Source of the DNA: Epiperipatus broadwayi
Lineage: Eukaryota; Onychophora; Udeonychophora; Euonychophora; Peripatidae
Assembly: GCA_028023455.1 (NCBI GenBank)
Contig: JAQFVV010000022.1
Span: 6,901,100 to 6,965,099 of the forward strand
DNA: 64,000 nt
Direction: 5' to 3'
Both the position numbers and the translations under genes were made by a program. How positions within the stretch are numbered: position 1 is the stretch's first letter; every line of letters begins with the position of its first letter. The notes below the pieces were generated by a model. That model had not been told where the DNA came from. It saw only the letters and a program-made list of their open reading frames with translations, and did not search any database. This document shows, in pieces, positions 57,400-64,000 of the stretch.

Positions 57400-59150
57400 C
57401 AAGGCAAAAATTCAACAAAGTTTAAAAATGATTGGCAGATTAAAACTGTAGAGGAGATGCAGATTTGCTGCAGTAAAAATAACAAAAGGACCTGAAAAAT
57501 GATATCATAATCCTATTAAGTGCAATGGTACTTTCTTATGTGATGATAATGTAATTTTTATTAAATGGAGAAAGAACTTTGTGCATCTTCTGAATAATGA
57601 TATAAAAATTGAAATAACTATTATTAATGATATATCCATTCTACAACATCATTTAGATTTGGACAAAAATAGTTTATTGAAGTAACTCTTTATAATCTTA
57701 AATATGGAAAGGCTGCATTTCTGATAAGATAGCTAGAGAAGTTTTAAACTAAGATGATAACATGTTAAACTGAAATTTATTGAAATTTTTATATGTATTC
57801 ATATAAAAGACACTTTTACGGTTCCAATTTTTTAAAAAAAAGAGAATAGATAAGATTACAATATTTATCATGGAATATTATTATTATCCAATACAACAAA
57901 GATACTTTTAAGAATATTATTAAATAGGTAGTTTCCAATCATGAAGGACTGGTTATCAGAGACTCAATATGGTTTTAGAAATTCAAAAAGTATTATAGAC
58001 ATGTTTTTGTTGCAGGCAATGCAAGATAATAATTGAAAATAAAGAAATGGTTTATATATTGCTTCCATTGATTTGTCTAAGCCATTTGACTCAATTTAGC
58101 AAACAAATCAATGGTTCTGTTTGAAATTTGTTGCTTGTCCAATAAAGTTTATTCAAATTATAATTTAAATACGATAAATGAAAAGTGTTATTATTGCAGG
58201 TAAAAATCTAAAGCATATGAAATGAAAACTGGTACTAAACAAAAATGTGTAACTTTATATGATAATGTTTTCTAGAAGTATTTATAGGTGGCTTTTTCAA
58301 ACAGGCACCAAGAAGAAATGACCAATGGCAGAATTTTTAATTTGAACTAATAAAAAACAAAAATAAAAACATTTACTTGATTTCTAGATTTACATTATTT
58401 GCTAATCATGTTATAATTGCAGATTTAAAAGACATTCTATAGAATGTACTTAATATTTTGAAGATAACATATAAAAATGTTGATTTAGCAACTAATATTT
58501 TTAAAAAAAATTATTTTCAGTGATTGAAAAAAATCATCAACTTTTAGCTTGGATAGTTAACAATTTGAAAAAATGTCCTAATTTAAATATTTTGCTAGTT
58601 TTTTTAAATAGAAAAGTGGACTTAATGCTAAGATGCAAAAAGACTCCAATATTCTGCTATTGCTTTTAACAAATTAAAAATAGAATATTTCATGAAAATG
58701 ATAAAAAATATATTCATCATTGCAATTAAATTAGATGCATACAGAGCTGTTATTTTACCTATCAATGTACCAAAGATATTAAAAATTTTCATTTAGGAAT
58801 GCTTCCCAAAATTCTAAAAAATGATAACAAGATCATGAGATTAATTAATATAGTCTTCATTTTGCTAGATGTAATACAGTATTGATATGAAATGAATGAA
58901 TGAATAAATGGAGATAATAAATTCCCTAAAAAAGTACATTATGATAAAGTTGAATGTGGTTTTCATGGAAAAGGGAAACTCCATATAGTTATTTGAAAGA
59001 TACACTAAAAAAAATGTAATTCTGAATTATTTTATTAAGAACATTACGCAAAATTACAAATAGACATGTTGAATGTCTTTCAGAAAAAATGTTATAAAAA
59101 AATTAAAAGATCGCATCACATAATATCAAATAAATAGAGCGATGTTTTTT
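57400..59150 (+). pseudogene. LINE reverse-transcriptase fossil, near-complete RT to C-terminus
   Basis: In shifting plus-strand frames the RT blocks occur in order. They include GKAAF (about 57705), KILLRILLNR then DWLSETQYGFRNSKSIIDMF (about 57940-58000), NGLYIASIDLSKPFDSI (about 58045-58100), ACPIKFIQIII, KSVIIAGKNLKH, LFANHVIIADLKD (decayed FADD block, about 58395) and FHLGMLPKIL (about 58790). The last is followed by KKVHYDKVECGFHGKGKLH where the family has a YGEL...G.R..GRP.LR segment (about 58930). Many stops and frameshifts. A related fossil is on the opposite strand at 62350-63100. The clade is uncertain. Confidence 0.65.
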
Positions 59151-61380
59151 ATATATGGACACATTTGCAATTCATGAATTGATTTGTATAGTCATCACAA
59201 AGTTCTCTTCTAATGTACTTTTTTATTATTATTTTGTCTTTCGAATTTTTTCTCTCAGGGTTAGAATGATCATATTTAATTTGTGAGTCGCTGCTACTAA
59301 TGATAATGATGGACAAACATATATATTAATATTCACCAAGATTAAAATTATAAAGGCATTAAAAATCAGTATTTATGTTTAACATATTGGTAAAAAATAT
59401 TATAATTTCTTTAGAGACGATACTACTATTGATAAGTTTCATTAGCTGTTAAACATTAAAATTACAAATTTAAATTTTCATACTAGACCTGAATTATTTT
59501 AATAAATATATCATGGATAGAAATAAATCTAGTCTTGGGTTCACTAAAAATAAAAATCCTGATTAATTCTCTGACAATGATTATAATTGATATTAAGCAT
59601 TTGGAGACACCGAATAAGAAAACTTAACAGAGAAACAGTCTTAATATAATATGCTTAGTATTTTTTCAATCTTTGTCATAATATCATAATCAGAGGGTGT
59701 AATATAAATATCATGCAAATTGTATGCAAATATATTTAAATGCCTCACTTTTTAGAAAAGGAGAAGCAGGATTCTTTTTTATTTATAGCATTGGCATTGT
59801 TGCTAATATACTATTAGTGACTTGATTAAAACAAAAAAACATGGCAACCAAAAGAATACGGATTTTCAAAAGCAATGTAGACACTTAGAGAATGAAATTA
59901 AACAACTATCAGAAAGACTTTACAATGATTGGGAGATTTAAATTGCAATGAATATATATATTCATTTGTTAATCATAATAGTCAGTGTGGATTTTTTAAG
60001 TATTGAAAGAAACACAAATCCAAAAAATAATATAATTCAATAAATCAATTGATAGCACTTTTGTTTTGATGATATTTTGAAGAGATGGAATATTTTGATT
60101 AACTTTTGAATAATGATACAAGAATTAAGATGATTTCATTTATTAATAATTTATCCTATTGCCTCATTTACATTTGACAAAAATATCCTAATATCCATTT
60201 AACATCAATCTTGTCTTTCTAACAATACCGTTAACTTTTTTAGAAATGATCTCCAAAAAAATTATTAATTTTAAGTTAATTAATCAAAAATTCAACTTTG
60301 TCTTTTTTTTAAAAAAGTTAAACTATTTCAAATATAATTTTGACTTTGAAATTTTTACAAATTTTTCCATTGATCTTTTGCAGCATATGTTTTCTCTGTT
60401 AAAATTATTTCTGAAAACCCTAATTTTCTATTTAGAATAAAAAATGTCTCCTACAAATGGATATCCCACAAGAAATATAGATATACAGAAAGACAAAGAA
60501 TATAAAAGAGTTGAGTTTTGCAGTAAGTATACAAACCAATGCAAAAACAATAAATATATATACATATATCAAATACTGATTCTTTAATCTTTTATGACAT
60601 CTTGTAACAATGTCTTTAATTTTTCCTGCAATAAACTTTTGTTAGACTTCGACAACCTGACTAATTCTGATTCTTCACTGTATTCTTCTCTAAATGATAG
60701 CAATTAACAATACATTTCTTTAGAGTATTTTTGAAACAATTTTTATAACATAAACAGGATCTGCCTTATTTACAAATACTCTGCATATGTTTATCGTAAA
60801 ATGTTTTTTAGATAGTCTATTACTAATCATATATTTCATAAACTTAATCCATTGAAATTACGTCTTTACAATAATGAATTATATTCAACAAGGTGAAGAG
60901 CATACCAATTAAACATATGATTTTACTATTGTATTTTTAGAATCTTGTAAAGCATCTTTGAATAGGATTTTTATTTTCAATTTTTGTTACATCAATAGTA
61001 ATTTCATATTTCACATCCACACAATAGAGTAGGCAAAATAACAGCCATACACATAAGTGAATTAGAGATAAGTGATTCCACAAAAACCCAAATTTGGTCT
61101 TTTTCAAAGGATATTATTCTCACATATGTAGAATGCCTCAGTTTATTTTTTATTTATTACTATCAAAAATTAGAAGATTGAATTTATTCAAGATACATTC
61201 TTGTATTTTGCTTTGAATCTGTCTTGCATCACCATTTCATTATACATCTTTGCCTTTTAAAAAACGTGAACTTTTTTTAAAAAAATTATATCTATTTTTT
61301 AAACCAATTACTTTACTCGAATTCTTGTCCTCAATACACACACACACAAATACTTAATCTTAGATCTGATAATATATTGG
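59151..61380. other. AT-rich intergenic DNA
   Basis: No supported gene. A short plus-strand word KRIRIFKSNVDT near 59845 could be a LINE C-terminal scrap, but it is too short to call. Confidence 0.5.
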
Positions 61381-61640
61381 ACTATTCCATTACCTAGCAT
61401 TGAATGTTGAATGTCTTGAAAATTTTAAATTGTATTTAAACTTCTTCAAATACAAACAACTGTTAGTAATAATACACAAAAGCAACACAGATTAGTACAC
61501 AATGTTTTGAGTGGGATTATTCTCCATTCTTCTGAAAGATATTGCTGGCCTGACTAGTGACAATGTTAACATAGGAGTCAAACTTACACCTTTAGATTCT
61601 TGAATATCGAATTTTAAGGCAACACTCTAACTAGCTCAGT
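61380..61640 (-). mobile_element. tRNA-headed SINE, left half of a head-to-head pair
   Basis: Minus-strand copy with its head at about 61610-61640 (CTAGTTAGAGTGTTGCC), then AAGGTGTAAGTTTGACTCC (B-box-like) and the shared tail with GAAGAATGGAGAATAATCC, CAAAACATTGTG and TTGTTTGTATTTG. It extends beyond the TTTAAATA signal into the flank TGAATGTTGAATG and TTGGACTATTCC, which is also present beside the 14.4-kb palindrome. Confidence 0.65.
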
Positions 61641-61855
61641 TGGTTGATTGCCTTAAAATTCAATATTCAAGAATCTAAAGATATACTTTCGACTCCTATG
61701 TAGCACTGTCATTGGTCAGGGCAGTAACATCTTTCAGAAGAGCAGAGAATAATACCACTTGAAACATTGTGTAATCTACTAACCTGCTTTGTCCTTGTGT
61801 GTTTTACTAATAATTGTTTGTATTTAGAAAAAATTAAATAAAGTTTACAAAAATT
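61628..61855 (+). mobile_element. tRNA-headed SINE, right half of a head-to-head pair
   Basis: The plus-strand head TAGCTCAGTTGGTTGATTGCC (split here: A box TAGCTCAGTTGG), B-box-like ACTTTCGACTCC at 61685-61696, then TCAGAAGAGCAGAGAATAAT, CACTTGAAACATTGTG and TTGTTTGTATTT, ending at an AATAAAG. The heads of the two halves overlap around 61630, so the pair shares one short centre. Confidence 0.65.
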
Positions 61856-61865
61856 GAAGTAAAAT

Positions 61866-61925
61866 TGGCTCTGATGAAGACTGCAGAATAAACGAAACAT
61901 AAGATGTGGTACAATAAAAGGTTTT
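61866..61925 (+). repeat. Hammerhead-like CTGATGA...CGAAAC tail fragment with AATAAA
   Basis: Just after the SINE pair CTGATGA (61871-61877) and CGAAAC (61893-61898) lie 15 nt apart and are followed by an AATAAA near 61912. No proper stem II forms between them. It looks like the 3' end of another retroposon with the recurrent motif. Confidence 0.35.
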
Positions 61926-62345
61926 TGCTAAAAAGTGTTCTAAGTAGTGGATAAATTGCTATACATTTACTTCATATATTCAATCAAAAATGTATTATTA
62001 TGGCCAACTAATATGGAAGAATATACAGATTAGTTTTACAAACTTCAGACTTATAAACAATTTATTTCACAGTAAAGTTTATGCTGCAGCTGAATATCTA
62101 AATTTAGTTCTCTATAATGTACTAAGATATTTAAATTTATTTCCCTTCTCAAGCTAATAATTAAAAACTATCTGATTTTTTAGAAAATTAAATTCAAACT
62201 AAAGTCTTTACACGATGCATTCAAAACTTAAAACATTCTATAAATCATTATTTGAATTGGCAAGAATAACAATTATCAGCACATTGTACCATTAAAATGA
62301 AGTCCTTATTTTTGCTTTTAAAAGATTCAAATTAAAAACTTCATC
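61926..62345. other. AT-rich intergenic DNA
   Basis: No recognisable feature. Confidence 0.5.
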
Positions 62346-62349
62346 ATAA

Positions 62350-63100
62350 AATCTATAAAGCACATTGATATCTGTTTCATGAAATTGCCTATAAACTTTT
62401 CCAATGATAGAAATCAAAATATTTTGGAGGCAGTATGTGTCCTATTTTATTTCCAATATCTCAGATTTTCCCCAATCACTAATAATATTTCCCTCTCATA
62501 GCTTCATATAGAAGCTATAAAGCTATATAATATGAATAGATTTTAGTGGGTAGGTATATAATTCCAAATACTCCCACAAAGCTTTGGAATTAAATGAGTC
62601 ACACCCTTCATCAATTCAATAAAATCAACAAATAAATCACTTTTAGCAACCCTTTTTCTGCATTTATCATCTATTAGCAACTCAAAGCCTATATTTTTCT
62701 TGATATAAAACCAAATAAAGTCTCTGATAATCTCATACCTATGATAAAAAGCAACCTATTCAATATAAAACCCTTAAAATTACTTTTACTGTAAGAAATA
62801 ATGATATTCCATAATTATTGAAGTCTTTCAATCTCCTTTATTTTTATAAACTGGAATAAGAAAAACATTCTTAAAAATCAAGTGGCATATTTTGACATGT
62901 CCATATTCCCAAAAAATTCTAACAGTTTTTGAAGCTAATATACTATCATATTTTAAAACTATTCTTTAGTTATCCATTCAGACTTGAAACACTTCCATTT
63001 TTAAGGTTACAATGAGTTGTTTTAAATTATCTTTGTTCAAATCTAAATAAGTATAAAGAATACTTATTATCACTAAATAAATCATTTAAGTTTACTTATT
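62350..63100 (-). pseudogene. LINE reverse-transcriptase fossil, minus strand
   Basis: Minus-strand blocks in order include RIFWEYGHVKICHLIFKNVF then LIPVYKNKGD (about 62920-62840), NNYGISLFLTVKVILRVLY (about 62815-62765), MRLSETLFGF (about 62735) and KCRKRVAKSDLFVDFIEL (about 62660-62600). After a frameshift DSFNSKALWEYLEL follows (about 62590-62550). This reproduces motifs from the upstream IW.....P..FK..F...YK.KGD through ISLL, the GFR block and the catalytic F.D..K.FDS. Multiple breaks. It is of the same general type as 57400-59150. Confidence 0.65.
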
Positions 63101-63121
63101 ATCACTAAATAAATCATTTAA
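63061..63121. repeat. 32-bp tandem duplication
   Basis: TACTTATTATCACTAAATAA and its continuation ATCATTTAA occur at 63061 and again at 63093 with a 32-bp period. Confidence 0.85.
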
Positions 63122-64000
63122 ATTCATATATAATTATTCAAATGATGAACCATACATTAATTTCCATGGATCAAAAAAAAAAAAAGATCTAATCAGCAAA
63201 TGACTGCATCTTATTTGCATTTTTAATTAATCAAACATTCCAAAGTCTTTTTATCAATTGTTGAACTTCAGTCTTTAAATCCTTATACTGCTTATGAAAT
63301 TACCCGTTCAGTTTATTATTCAGTCAAAAAAAAAAATACCTCATGTTTTATTTTAATCAATCACTAATAATAATCATTGCCAGAGAACCAAAACAAACTT
63401 ATTTATATCATATCTCAGTAATGTCATAAGCTCGAAAATGCAAATAACTTTAATGATAAATAACTGTTAAAATTTAGCATCAGGAGCAATTTTCAAAAGA
63501 ATAAACATTAAATTTCTTAGTAATACATTTGGGATAAAATCTATTTGTTAATGCAATTCTCATTTTAATTTTGCAATATACTAAACTGATCTGTCCAACA
63601 ATTTGTGTTTATTACTAATCATATAATACTGTCTTCTTTTATATTATGGTTCATGACTATCATATAAATCTATAAATACTATTATTTTGAGAATAAATGC
63701 ATCTATACTCAATTATAACAAATTTTTGATCTAAGCAAATTTGTTAATATAGTCAGTCAATCTAAAAATATAAAAAGATTCATTAGCAATAAATCAATAG
63801 TTTATACTTTTGGAACATAGTGCACTATTACTGCCAACACATGCATTACAATTTTCAAACAAAAAAAGTCTTTTAATGATATTAAATAATATTATCCAAA
63901 AAAAAAAAAAAAATTTCTTTTCTGTATTTTCTGAATCCAGTATTGAAACATAAGCACCTATAAAATAATGATAGCTTTCACTAATATATCTAAACATTCT
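63122..64000. other. AT-rich intergenic DNA
   Basis: Nothing recognised. The 67-codon minus-strand open frame at 63794-63997 has no motif. Confidence 0.5.

Noticed and set aside
59840-59900. LINE C-terminal scrap with KRIRIFKSNV
   Set aside because: Too short and without neighbouring blocks in the right order.
1-64000. CRISPR array, rRNA genes or bacterial operon structure
   Set aside because: No regularly spaced short repeats, no rRNA-like sequence and no compact gene runs; the window is eukaryotic repeat-rich DNA.

Overview
This is very AT-rich eukaryotic nuclear DNA, almost certainly from an animal, because the retroelements are of metazoan types (L1/Tx1-like and RTE-like LINEs, a Penelope-like GIY-YIG remnant, tRNA-derived SINEs, hAT and pogo-like DNA transposon remnants). 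I could not fix the species. An invertebrate is the more natural reading, but this is inference. I found no intact host protein gene, no rRNA, no CRISPR array and no convincing functional tRNA gene. The window is a gene-poor intergenic or intronic stretch filled with decayed mobile elements.

Layout. At 2.2 and 17.4 kb lie two ~100-bp tRNA-Val-like retroposons with target-site duplications (TSDs). At 3.1 kb is a 150-bp foldback. At 6.1, 14.4 and 61.4 kb are inverted SINE dimers, the 14.4-kb one a nearly perfect 390-bp palindrome. RTE-like reverse-transcriptase fossils lie at 7.3, 30.0, 40.3, 49.9, 52.5, 53.9, 57.4 and 62.4 kb. A CENP-B/pogo-type DNA-binding domain remnant is at 8.6 kb, and hAT remnants are at 9.7, 10.5, 16.4 and 37.9 kb. 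A 5.4-kb two-ORF L1/Tx1-like LINE lies at 21.7-27.1 kb inside an (AAT)n microsatellite. Two ~3.1-kb RTE-type LINE copies lie on the minus strand at 32.0-35.1 and 42.5-46.2 kb, the second interrupted by a SINE-like insertion with its own TSD. A GIY-YIG endonuclease fragment of Penelope type is at 47.1 kb.

The most interesting signal is a set of short retroposons. A 190-bp element at 54.9 kb is bounded by a 14-bp TSD and contains what reads as an intact type I hammerhead ribozyme: CTGATGA and GAAA cores, a 5-bp stem II, a tiny stem III and an 11-bp interrupted stem I. Two decayed relatives lie at 11.4 and 15.0 kb. Other short families in the window (6/14/61 kb, 38.8 kb, 29/44/53 kb) carry a weaker hammerhead-like pattern: CTGA-N-GA, a short hairpin, then (N)GAAAC. 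Many insertions are head-to-head inverted or partly tandem, and TSDs of 11-16 bp bound several of them as single units. Inverted 5' pieces and partial tandem copies together with hammerheads are described for Penelope-like elements and retrozymes. The window therefore suggests non-autonomous retroposons moved by such machinery; this link is inference.

Working together: the autonomous elements (Tx1-like LINE, RTE-like LINEs, Penelope-like remnant) are the plausible source of the enzymes that mobilised the short families. All autonomous copies here are disabled by frameshifts, stops or truncation.
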